DNA of 12,742 nt from Methanobacteriota archaeon. Lineage in GTDB: Archaea > Thermoplasmatota > Poseidoniia > Poseidoniales > Thalassarchaeaceae. Every line of letters begins with the position of its first letter. Position 1 is the first letter of the stretch. Location of the stretch: NCBI GenBank assembly GCA_002725475.1, contig PBPH01000031.1, positions 1 through 12,742 of the forward strand, written 5' to 3'. The notes under the pieces are model-generated. The model was not told the DNA's origin, searched no databases, and worked only from the letters and a program-made list of their open reading frames with translations. This document shows positions 1 through 9,049 of the stretch, piece by piece. Both the position numbers and the translations under genes were made by a program.

Positions 1-2
1 TG

Positions 3-3000
3 GGGGCAGATTCTACTAATGGTCAATTAGCAGAGGGTGATTTACATTTGGAACTTGCACCCGGCGCAGTAATCGAGAATTTATCTTTTGAAATTAGAGT
101 TAATGGTTCAAACGGTACATGGATTGAACAACCTCAACTTTCGTTTGTTGATACACAGACCGCAATTATGGATTGGAGGGGTTTGGGCGGTTTTGGTCAA
201 CAGAATGATTTGATGGGTTCAGATCCTCATAGTTCAAGATTGACCCCTAATTCAGACACCGGCGCTTCGTGGCTTTTACCTGGAGATGCAGAAGTTACTG
301 ATTTAGTAGTTGAGGCATTAAGGCCTGCTGATACCTACGTGTCCCTCACACCATTATCTGTACCAGTAAACGCCACAGCAATCCATCCACATGATGGAAG
401 ATTGTACATGTTGATTGGCGAGTCGTTAATTCAACTCGATGTAAATAACAACCCTCCAGTAATTGAAATTGCCGAAGGTGTCTCAGATGCTACAACAATG
501 ATTGTCGATGAACAAAATGATCGGCTGTTAGTTGCAATAGATGATGAAACAACAAAGTTTCGCGCATGGTCACTGACTAATTCTAGTGAATTTACAAACA
601 CCGCATTAACTACTTTAGATTCCTTCCTTCCTTCAAATCAACATGCAACATCAATGTACAAGGATAGTTCTGGCGTTCTTTGGATAGGAACAAACAAAGC
701 AGATTTGATTGCAATAGGGGCATCAGGTAACCAAGTACCTATTCAATTGAATCCTAATGGTGGTTCAGATATTGTGAACGATTTGATTTCTATGTCCGGC
801 CAGATTCTACTTGCTACTGATGGCGGCGGGGTAATGAGGTATGACATTTCGAATAATCAGTGGCTATCCAGTTGGGATACACAAAATTCTCTACCTAGTG
901 ATAATATTGTTCAACTTGAACAAATCAATGGTATCCTAATGATTGCTATGGCTGACGCAGGAATAGTGCGATATAACATAGCTACTAGTTCTTGGTTGGC
1001 TACTTGGACGGATGCTAATTGGCTTGATTCAAATGATGTCCATGGTATGGAAATTGGTGGTGAATGGCTACATATTCTAGCTGGAGATTCATTACATTTC
1101 TATAACATTACTATGGGTGCATTTTCAAGTAGCAAATCATTGCAGAGCCTCGGCCTTGTACGTGCAGGCATGGATTTAATTTCATGGCCAAGTGGAGGTG
1201 ATAGGGGTCCTAGTGTTGATTTAATTCTCGCAAGTGATGGAAGTGGTAGTTTTGCTCAATTAGAACCAGCAACCCCTCCAATTCACACTTCAACGTTGCT
1301 TCTTGCCTCAGGTCCATCAAGCAGATTAATGTTTGATGTTTTGGAAATTAATAACACCGTCTGGGTTGCAGGAGACAAAGTGATTGACATATTTGACAAA
1401 CAACAAAATCGTTGGCTGAATCCAATCGTAACTGGCACAGATAATCAAGCACTGGAAACGGACGGGACATCAGTGTGGCTTTCAACGAAAGATGATGGAA
1501 TATTCAAGTATTCTTTGAATGGTTCTCAAATCGCACACATTGTAGTAAATGATGGATTGAATTCTAATGATGCAGATTTCATGGCGTATGACGCCCCAAC
1601 AGATACATTGGTAGTTGGACATTCTAATGCAGGAGTTAGTTTAGTTAATAATTCCAATAACACTGTTTCATCTTCTTGGTCATCGGGCCGTTCAGATCAA
1701 TTTTCTAACAATGTTAGAGATGTTGCCGCACGTTCATCAATTGCTTATGTGGCATCTAATATTGGTGTCATTCGAATTGATATAACAAACGACACTCTTC
1801 TATCAACATGGAGTTCAACAGGTATGGACGATGTACAATACATGCCTGTTGAAACGGACGGGCGTCTAATGTATCTAGGAATGTATGGATACGGAGTTCT
1901 TGTATTCGATCGTGTTTCAGGAGATGTACTTGACACATGGAAATATGATGGTAACGGAAATGGTCTTTCAAGTAACAACGTCTATTCATTACACAAGGAC
2001 ACAGGTGGTTCAATTTGGGTCGGTGTTTCTGGTGGGGCGGACCGTTGGGATGGCACTAGTTGGGACCACATCACGCCTTCTGGTTTTGGATGGCAGCCCA
2101 CAGAATTCTATGATTTAACATCAGACACGTCTAAACTCTATGCTGGTACTAATTATGGTGCATGTGTGTATAATCTGAACACACTTTCTAGAGAAGATTG
2201 CTGGAATTATTATACAAACCCCGATGGACTTCCATCATCTTATGTTTATTCTATTGCCTTGTTGAGTAATGGGTATCTGTATGCGGGAACTAATTATGGG
2301 GCTGGAGTGATTGATGTTGTCAATGATTCAGTTGTCGATGTTTGGACAGCAGGAGAGGAGACATGGAACGCTCCCTTATATGAGCATGATAACGTAGTAT
2401 ATCTTGGTTTAAATGGCGCAGGAATAGCGCGTTACGATAGGACGAATGATACGTGGCTCGCCGCATGGGATTCATCAAATTCCAATAGCCCACTAAATGA
2501 TGACGAAGTTACAACTTTGATTCCAGATAGGCAAACTCATCGTATTTGGGTAGGTGGTGATTTTGGATTGCGTTTAATTGATTTAGATAATGGAACACTC
2601 GAGCAATCATTTAGTCGCTCAAGCGGCCAAAATTCTGCTGGTGAGTTAGTGATAATTGGAAATATTCTTTATTGGTCAGAGGAGCGTTCAGGCACTCAAT
2701 CTAATGACAACATATATCGTTATGACATAGATAATATGACCACTCTTCAGTCATTAGACGCGGGTCAAGAAATTGGGCAATCTGGTTTAGTTTATGGAAT
2801 TGGAGAAGGCCCCGATGGAATGTTATGGATTGGCGTAACACCATCTGGTTGGCAATCAGGGCTTTATGCTGGTAGTGTAGTTCGTTGGGACCATACCAAC
2901 GATACTTGGGGTTCAACCCTTGATGAGACAGGATCAATTCTGCGTGTCAATGCAGTATACGCGGGCGAGTGTGAGCCACTAAATGTATCAGCTTGCCATA

Positions 3001-6000
3001 TTTTCGCATCATATGGTGAAAAAGTGCATCGCCATTATGATTACAATGGTAATTTACTCAATGAATGGGATGACACAGTTATCCAAGGTCCAATTCGTTC
3101 AATAGATCTATTTCAGGGCTTGATTCATTTTGCAACTTATGATGGGATTGCACGTTATGATATGTACAATGATACCTGGGCATCTACTCTTACTCCTGGT
3201 AATGGTCTACCATCTAATTCAGAGGACACAATTTATGATATTGAGATTGTAGGCGATGATCTTTGGTATACTACCATGGCTAGCGGTGGTTGGAATCGCA
3301 ATAGTAAAATTTTCAAATATAATGGTACAACTCAACAGTGGTCTGATTGGTCAGCTGGTAGTAACAATATTCCTCAAGGCTTTGGATTTTCAATGGAAGT
3401 TTGTAATGGAATAATGCACGTAGCCATGTCTAGGTATGCAGGTTTTGGGACTCAAGGGGGTGTTGCTAGATATAATCTATCATCTGGTCAGTGGTTATCT
3501 TCTTGGACTCAAGGCAATCAACAGCAAAGAGGTTTAGCTGACGATGATGCAGTTGCTCTTGCGTGCGACGAATTTTCTGATGTTGTTTACGTTGGTTTTG
3601 AAGAAAGGGATATTGGTATATCTCGTTACAGTTATACTATGTCTAATTGGCTATCTACTATTTCAGAGACTGCAAATGGAATATTACCAGATCAAGTGTT
3701 TCCAGATGGGATGCGATGGTACGATGGCGTTCTAATGGTATCTCATACAAATGATGATGGTGGAATTGGTGGAATTTCTAGAATATCAGCAAATGGCGGC
3801 CAACTCGGTTCAGGAATTCAAATCGATGTTGGGACCCAAGCATCTAGTATGGAAATTGTCCCATCAAATAACAATCAAGTTGAGTGGTTAATTGGTCGCC
3901 CTGGTGGTGATTCTGGTTACAATAGAGTTGACATCATTAATTCTACAGGGCTCCATAAAGGAGCAGTTGATATTCTAGCAGGACTTTCCAGTGGTAGGAT
4001 GCTTGACATAACCTTCCAAGGCACGGACGTATGGGCCACATTTGCTTCCAATTCGAATCAGTATTTCGGCTCATCTATTTTACATGGCGAACTAAATTCT
4101 ACTGGCGAAATAGTCTGGTTGGATGCCTATCCTTTTGTATGGGATGTGGTGAATGAAATGTTGCCTGTGAATAATGATTTGTGGGTTACTACAACTGCTG
4201 GATTATACAGCGTAGATATTGCAACAGGACAAATTTCAGGAACCCCCGTACCCCTTCATTACCAAATGCACGGAATTTCAAAACACGGTGGTGATCTTCT
4301 GATTGGTTTGATGGGGACTCCAACATCATCTGCCGGTTTTCAAGCTTTCAATTTGACTACCAATACCTGGACTGACGGCTCATTATTAGCAGGCCTCCCA
4401 TCTAATGTGGTTCGTGATTTTGTCGAATACGATAACCGCATATGGGTTGCAACTTTCAGTGGAATAGGTGTATGGAATATGACCACACAATCATGGGAAG
4501 ATTCGATAACAACTCAAAATGGGTTACCAAGTACTTTTGTCGAAGAAATTTGGGTGGAAGGTGATGAGTTCCTTCTTGCTACCCCATCGGGGATGATTCG
4601 TTGGGATGTTTTGAATGAGACGGTAGTTGCTACTTATGATCGTTCTAGCGGTTTAATTGGAACTAGGGTTAATTCAATGGCATACGCTGGTCAAACTACA
4701 GTAACTAATGGTAACTCAACAATTAATTATCCACCTACACTTTTCCTTTCTCATAACGGCGAGGGCGCTTCTAGGCCAGGGGCTACTGCGTTTTCACTTT
4801 CCACTATGCAGCCGATGCAGCAGTATCAAGTTGACATGTTACCATCTAATGATGTTAGGTCAGTAGAGGGTGATTGGTGGGGTGTGCATGTTGCCACAAC
4901 AGAAGAACCATTGATGCATTGGAATGCAGGAGCAAATCAAATGGAAGCAGGAAGTCCATCGTGGGCCTTCCTTTCATGGCCAATTAGAGAACTTGTAAGT
5001 GATGGAACAACACTCTTAGCCATCAATAATGGCGGAATTGATTGGGTTGATATTACCAGCACCCAACATGGTATTTATCATCAAGAGAATATTCTTTCAT
5101 TAACAGGTGGATGGGTTGGGCCAAGTGGAATTTGGGTTTCATCATTAGATGATGGTTTGTATGGTTTTGGGCCGTCTCCAAATCATATTGAAGTTGAAAG
5201 AGAATCCATGCGAAGGGCTGATCCACTTACTGCAACATTTTCAGGTTCATCATGGATAATTACTAACTCAACCAAGCCAGGGGAAATGATATCTCTAATA
5301 GAATCATCAACTTCTATCACAACATCTACACAAGCCAATAGCGCATCACCCATGGGTATTCCAATTCATCAAATGCCTTTGACATTATCAAGTCCCGTAG
5401 ATGGCGCCGCGGTTTGGCTATCCTCTCATCATCTCAATTATTCAGGAGTGTGGAATCTCACATCTTTCAATTCTAATCTAGATGATGACTTTTCTCTAGC
5501 AGCAAGAAGGGGGACTCTTTCTCAAGGCGGTCGTGATTTACATATTAGATTACAGAGCCCATTGAATGGTTCCCTGGAGATTCGAATTAAATTCGATTGG
5601 ACACGCTCAGAATCGCCAGTTGAAATACTTGATTTGTACGATAGACCAGATGATGGTGGCGGTGTATTAGTTGCAGAGTGGACACCAAGTCAAGATCATG
5701 GTTGGGCTGCTTACCATATTTATTTGCAAGAAGGAAATTGGTCATCATTACCAACTTCAGCAGATTTGGCAATTCGTAATTCAGATATCCGTATTCCAGT
5801 TTGGTCTGTTACGATGGCTGAGATAACTACTGTAAATGGAGTTGCAATTCAAGATGGGATAGATATCTATGGTGTCGCCTTGATTGAATATGATGACGGA
5901 ACCTTAGGAGAACCATCTCCAATATTCGGCCCGGCCTCTTCTAGTGATGAAATACCGTCACCACCATCATGGGCTACTGGGGGTCCTGCAGATGGTGGAG

Positions 6001-8171
6001 AAGATGGGGACCTATATGTTGAGTGGAGCAAATGCACTGCAATAGATCATGCAGGAACTAGGTTATGGGTAGTTCAGCAGGAAATCAGTGACGCAATAGG
6101 TTTGACACCCATCAGCCCTGATTTGAATTCACAATCTAATAGTACAGTATTACAACTTGAGAAAGGTAAGCCATATTGGATTGCACTAACTTGCGTTGAT
6201 GAAGGTGGCCAACACGACCCGGCTAATGCCACAATAATAGGGCCAGTAGTTCCAACAGGGGGTATTAATGATGGAATTCCACCAGAACCAGTTGAGAACA
6301 TTTCAGCTTATGATACACCAAACGATGGTGGGGGAAGAGTAACTGTAGAGTGGTCCCCAAATAATGAGGAAGATTGTGCATGGCATACAATTTTGGTAAG
6401 GCCTTCTCTTGATGAACTAGTACCACCAACAAATGCAGAAGATTTTGCCAATGCAACAATTGTTCCAGATTGCACTACTAATTCTACAATAATCTCTGAT
6501 TGGGGTGGTATGCCATTGATTGATAACACGCTTTACTGGGTAACTGTTGTTGCTTTCGATGCGTGGGGTAATGGAGATTTAGGAAATGTAACCTCTGTAC
6601 AAGTTTCCCCTGAGAAAAATCAACATGGTTCTGACCCGCCACCCAGGGTAGAAAATCTATCTGCATGGGATCATCCAGATGATATGGGTAATGCAATTGA
6701 TGTATCATGGGACGCATCAACGGTAGATGATTTTGGATATTATGTTGTATGGGCAAGTAATCAACCGGTGGATGATTTAGCAATCGTATGGTCTCAATGC
6801 AAGGACAACATAGAATCCTGTGGTGGTATAAAAATAGAAATTCAACATCCAATTGGCTCTGGTGGATTAGTAAATCTTACACTAACAAAAGCTCGGTATG
6901 GTGATAGTATAGAAGATGCTGAATCGGATACGATTAAGCCAAACATTCCTCTTTCAGTAACGGTCACAATTCATGACATATACGATTCAGCATTCCTAAC
7001 AAATCTACCATCAGTTGTGGTAATACCTATTGATAACCGTGACGATATTATTGCCCCAGATAGGTTACAAGCACCAGTTGTAACAGACGTCCCTGCTGAT
7101 AATGGAACTGCTGTTTATGTCGAGTTTGAAAGTAGTGATGCTAGTGATATTGAATACTACGAAGTATACGCCGATATTATTGCATTTACAAGCACAGCCC
7201 ACCGCCAACCTGTAATGATTCTGAATCGTTCCTTTGACTTACCAATTATTCTAGAGAATATCAATGGCGGAGAGTCTGTTATGTCTGGCATTCCTATTCA
7301 TGTTGCAATTGTTCCAGTTGATTCCTCAGGTAATGCATATAGAGATCAATTAAATGTTGGTTCAGGAAAGGCTATCGATAATTCAGGGGATGATCCTGGA
7401 GGACATTTACCCGATGTAGATTTCACGGCGAAGTGGAGTGAAGATGGTACTGTGATTGAAGTTGATTGGGAAGATATTGCAAGAACTGATATCCGAAGTT
7501 ATCGAATATATGTAAGCAAGCAACGTTTTGAGAATACAGATGAAGCAGAACTTGCCAAAGATGGAATAATTGGGACCTTCTGGTCTCTGGATAATTTCAA
7601 TGGAACATCACCATATGATAATTCGACCCAATGGTTCGTAGCGGTTTCAGCATATGATGGGAATGTATGGAGGCACCTTGTTCAGGCTAAAGAGGTGAAA
7701 CCGTATACTGCGCCATCAGATGAAGATGATGATGAAAATGACGGTGAAGCAAGTGCTGGATTATTTGACTTAATCGATCTCAATACATTATTGACAATTA
7801 TTCTTTCATTGGCCATTCTAACAGTACTGATGTTAGCACTACGTGCCCGAAGAAAGCGAGTTGGTAGTGAAGCTTGGCAACTTGCACAGGCAGCATGGGG
7901 GTTACCACAAGAAGAAAATTGGGAAGATTCTGAAGCGACTCAAGATGCAGATTTAGCTGGAACTTTAATGCCCGCTGCGTCCCAAATTAAAGCCGAAGAA
8001 TCCATTGAATCTACAACTTCAGATTACAGTGGTTTTGCATCAGCAGAACCCCCAACAGATGCTAGCAGGCGCCTTGCAGAATTATCCCAAGATCTATTTG
8101 ATGATTCACCAGTATCTCGCCCTTCCAGCGGAGATTCAGAACTTGATTCACTTATCGATGATTTATTGTGA
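3..8171 (+). CDS. Giant cell-surface protein: beta-propeller array, FN3-like domains, C-terminal transmembrane anchor (5' partial)
   Basis: The frame is open to the left edge, so the true start lies outside; the TTG at 48 has no special claim. At least 2722 residues are present. From about 340 to 5200 run repeated beta-propeller blades of the two-component-regulator-propeller (Reg_prop) kind, with recurring signatures such as NGLPSN/GLSSN, IWVG or LYAGT, and (T)NDTWL-x-x-W. From about 5620 to 7690 come six FN3-like units, most opening with a D-x-P-x-D-G-G-like loop and a V-x-W strand. An acidic linker (DEDDDEND, about 7720-7743) precedes a hydrophobic helix (about 7783-7842), an arginine/lysine stop-transfer (RARRKR), and an acidic tail of about 105 residues ending in ELDSLIDDLL. 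Topology is inferred as outside N-terminus, inside C-terminus. No signal peptide is visible because the 5' end is missing. The role is unknown: adhesion, ligand or polymer binding, or sensing are possible. No kinase domain follows, unlike bacterial Reg_prop sensors. Confidence 0.93.
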   Translation, partial: GADSTNGQLAEGDLHLELAPGAVIENLSFEIRVNGSNGTWIEQPQLSFVDTQTAIMDWRGLGGFGQQNDLMGSDPHSSRLTPNSDTGASWLLPGDAEVTDLVVEALRPADTYVSLTPLSVPVNATAIHPHDGRLYMLIGESLIQLDVNNNPPVIEIAEGVSDATTMIVDEQNDRLLVAIDDETTKFRAWSLTNSSEFTNTALTTLDSFLPSNQHATSMYKDSSGVLWIGTNKADLIAIGASGNQVPIQLNPNGGSDIVNDLISMSGQILLATDGGGVMRYDISNNQWLSSWDTQNSLPSDNIVQLEQINGILMIAMADAGIVRYNIATSSWLATWTDANWLDSNDVHGMEIGGEWLHILAGDSLHFYNITMGAFSSSKSLQSLGLVRAGMDLISWPSGGDRGPSVDLILASDGSGSFAQLEPATPPIHTSTLLLASGPSSRLMFDVLEINNTVWVAGDKVIDIFDKQQNRWLNPIVTGTDNQALETDGTSVWLSTKDDGIFKYSLNGSQIAHIVVNDGLNSNDADFMAYDAPTDTLVVGHSNAGVSLVNNSNNTVSSSWSSGRSDQFSNNVRDVAARSSIAYVASNIGVIRIDITNDTLLSTWSSTGMDDVQYMPVETDGRLMYLGMYGYGVLVFDRVSGDVLDTWKYDGNGNGLSSNNVYSLHKDTGGSIWVGVSGGADRWDGTSWDHITPSGFGWQPTEFYDLTSDTSKLYAGTNYGACVYNLNTLSREDCWNYYTNPDGLPSSYVYSIALLSNGYLYAGTNYGAGVIDVVNDSVVDVWTAGEETWNAPLYEHDNVVYLGLNGAGIARYDRTNDTWLAAWDSSNSNSPLNDDEVTTLIPDRQTHRIWVGGDFGLRLIDLDNGTLEQSFSRSSGQNSAGELVIIGNILYWSEERSGTQSNDNIYRYDIDNMTTLQSLDAGQEIGQSGLVYGIGEGPDGMLWIGVTPSGWQSGLYAGSVVRWDHTNDTWGSTLDETGSILRVNAVYAGECEPLNVSACHIFASYGEKVHRHYDYNGNLLNEWDDTVIQGPIRSIDLFQGLIHFATYDGIARYDMYNDTWASTLTPGNGLPSNSEDTIYDIEIVGDDLWYTTMASGGWNRNSKIFKYNGTTQQWSDWSAGSNNIPQGFGFSMEVCNGIMHVAMSRYAGFGTQGGVARYNLSSGQWLSSWTQGNQQQRGLADDDAVALACDEFSDVVYVGFEERDIGISRYSYTMSNWLSTISETANGILPDQVFPDGMRWYDGVLMVSHTNDDGGIGGISRISANGGQLGSGIQIDVGTQASSMEIVPSNNNQVEWLIGRPGGDSGYNRVDIINSTGLHKGAVDILAGLSSGRMLDITFQGTDVWATFASNSNQYFGSSILHGELNSTGEIVWLDAYPFVWDVVNEMLPVNNDLWVTTTAGLYSVDIATGQISGTPVPLHYQMHGISKHGGDLLIGLMGTPTSSAGFQAFNLTTNTWTDGSLLAGLPSNVVRDFVEYDNRIWVATFSGIGVWNMTTQSWEDSITTQNGLPSTFVEEIWVEGDEFLLATPSGMIRWDVLNETVVATYDRSSGLIGTRVNSMAYAGQTTVTNGNSTINYPPTLFLSHNGEGASRPGATAFSLSTMQPMQQYQVDMLPSNDVRSVEGDWWGVHVATTEEPLMHWNAGANQMEAGSPSWAFLSWPIRELVSDGTTLLAINNGGIDWVDITSTQHGIYHQENILSLTGGWVGPSGIWVSSLDDGLYGFGPSPNHIEVERESMRRADPLTATFSGSSWIITNSTKPGEMISLIESSTSITTSTQANSASPMGIPIHQMPLTLSSPVDGAAVWLSSHHLNYSGVWNLTSFNSNLDDDFSLAARRGTLSQGGRDLHIRLQSPLNGSLEIRIKFDWTRSESPVEILDLYDRPDDGGGVLVAEWTPSQDHGWAAYHIYLQEGNWSSLPTSADLAIRNSDIRIPVWSVTMAEITTVNGVAIQDGIDIYGVALIEYDDGTLGEPSPIFGPASSSDEIPSPPSWATGGPADGGEDGDLYVEWSKCTAIDHAGTRLWVVQQEISDAIGLTPISPDLNSQSNSTVLQLEKGKPYWIALTCVDEGGQHDPANATIIGPVVPTGGINDGIPPEPVENISAYDTPNDGGGRVTVEWSPNNEEDCAWHTILVRPSLDELVPPTNAEDFANATIVPDCTTNSTIISDWGGMPLIDNTLYWVTVVAFDAWGNGDLGNVTSVQVSPEKNQHGSDPPPRVENLSAWDHPDDMGNAIDVSWDASTVDDFGYYVVWASNQPVDDLAIVWSQCKDNIESCGGIKIEIQHPIGSGGLVNLTLTKARYGDSIEDAESDTIKPNIPLSVTVTIHDIYDSAFLTNLPSVVVIPIDNRDDIIAPDRLQAPVVTDVPADNGTAVYVEFESSDASDIEYYEVYADIIAFTSTAHRQPVMILNRSFDLPIILENINGGESVMSGIPIHVAIVPVDSSGNAYRDQLNVGSGKAIDNSGDDPGGHLPDVDFTAKWSEDGTVIEVDWEDIARTDIRSYRIYVSKQRFENTDEAELAKDGIIGTFWSLDNFNGTSPYDNSTQWFVAVSAYDGNVWRHLVQAKEVKPYTAPSDEDDDENDGEASAGLFDLIDLNTLLTIILSLAILTVLMLALRARRKRVGSEAWQLAQAAWGLPQEENWEDSEATQDADLAGTLMPAASQIKAEESIESTTSDYSGFASAEPPTDASRRLAELSQDLFDDSPVSRPSSGDSELDSLIDDLL

Positions 8172-8242
8172 ATATTTTCTATTGTGTTACAATGTGAGGT
8201 TTCATTGCCAATAACATCTCGCAAGGTATTTGGTGCGGGGCT

Positions 8243-9049
8243 ATGATTGACCAAGCATATTCCTCAGTCTTCACTACGATGAGGTGGGACGGTGATAGTT
8301 CAGTAGCTCATTTTGCTTCTCATTTTCAAAGATTCAAAAATCATTCTTTAAGGTTGAATATCGAATTACCAAAAGACATTGAAGAATTATCAGTCAGCGC
8401 CCTTTCTAAAGCATTCAATAAATCAGTTAAATCAACTAAACAAGATGAGATAGGCCTCGTTAGTTTAACATTGACATCTTGTGGCCTAGTTATCGCCGAA
8501 ACACGTTGGGTTAAATCCCTAAATCATCAAATTACACAAAAAGCAAGTCTGCCCGTTCAAGTTACTGCTACAGCCTTACCTGCACCAAATTGGAATGAAA
8601 CAATAAATGGTTGTAAGCATGGAGATTGGCAACCATACATCGATGCCAAAAACATGGTTGATGAGAGGGGTTGTGAAACAGCATTGTTCGTTAAGGAAGA
8701 TATGATTATTGATGGAGTAGCCTACACTCCAATATTGCTTGATGATGACGGTGTTGCATGGTATCCAGACCCCAAATTTGGCGGCATTAATTCGATATCA
8801 GTTGCAACTTTAATCCCGCGATTATTAGATTGTGGTATTCCAGTTTCAAAAGGAAGATTGACCAAATCACTTATTTCACGAGCCAAATCAATTTTGGTCG
8901 TTGGAACAGGAGTAGGAGTTTTGCATATAACAAACCTCGATGGCCAAAAATTAGGGGATGGCTCAACCCAATTTGCAATACTATGTCATGAATTATTCGA
9001 ATCTGCAATAAGTGAATCATGGTTCAAAATTGAAGAGGTGGTTGCTTGA
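8243..9049 (+). CDS. pabC: PabC-like aminodeoxychorismate lyase / class IV PLP aminotransferase-fold protein
   Basis: A 268-residue protein that aligns by eye with fold-type IV PLP enzymes. It has an early F-T-T-M-R segment (10-14) and H-F-Q-R-F (28-32). Lys125 in GCKHGDW sits exactly 22 residues before the conserved A-L of E. coli PabC, where the PLP lysine lies. GTGVGVLHITNLDG (221-234) matches the phosphate-binding and C-terminal signature. Expected reaction: 4-amino-4-deoxychorismate to p-aminobenzoate plus pyruvate, in the cytoplasm. The four-base overlap with the downstream PabB-PabA fusion strongly supports this over a branched-chain or D-amino-acid aminotransferase. Oddities: the usual Glu after the lysine segment is Asp157, the downstream Asn is Thr162, and the GITR arginine motif is absent, so activity or specificity may differ. 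The ATG has GGTG seven bases upstream (8232-8235). A weak AT-rich box (AATATTTT, 8171-8178) could be its promoter. Confidence 0.82.
   Translation: MIDQAYSSVFTTMRWDGDSSVAHFASHFQRFKNHSLRLNIELPKDIEELSVSALSKAFNKSVKSTKQDEIGLVSLTLTSCGLVIAETRWVKSLNHQITQKASLPVQVTATALPAPNWNETINGCKHGDWQPYIDAKNMVDERGCETALFVKEDMIIDGVAYTPILLDDDGVAWYPDPKFGGINSISVATLIPRLLDCGIPVSKGRLTKSLISRAKSILVVGTGVGVLHITNLDGQKLGDGSTQFAILCHELFESAISESWFKIEEVVA
9035..9040 (+). promoter_or_regulatory. Ribosome-binding site fixing the TTG start of the PabB-PabA fusion
   Basis: GAGGTG lies five bases before TTG at 9046 and is complementary to the CACCTC of archaeal 16S 3' ends. An in-frame TGA at 9031-9033 rules out a longer protein, so TTG is the first possible start. 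The start overlaps the upstream stop as TTGA (9046-9049), which suggests translational coupling. Confidence 0.65.

Noticed and set aside
48..50. TTG at 48 as the start of the giant gene
   Set aside because: The frame is open upstream to the window edge with no stop, and no ribosome-binding site precedes this codon. The gene is 5' truncated.
6484..6852. 122-codon frame on the minus strand within the FN3-like region
   Set aside because: It is antisense to a clearly coding frame, with a His/Leu/Pro-rich product lacking any recognisable motif.
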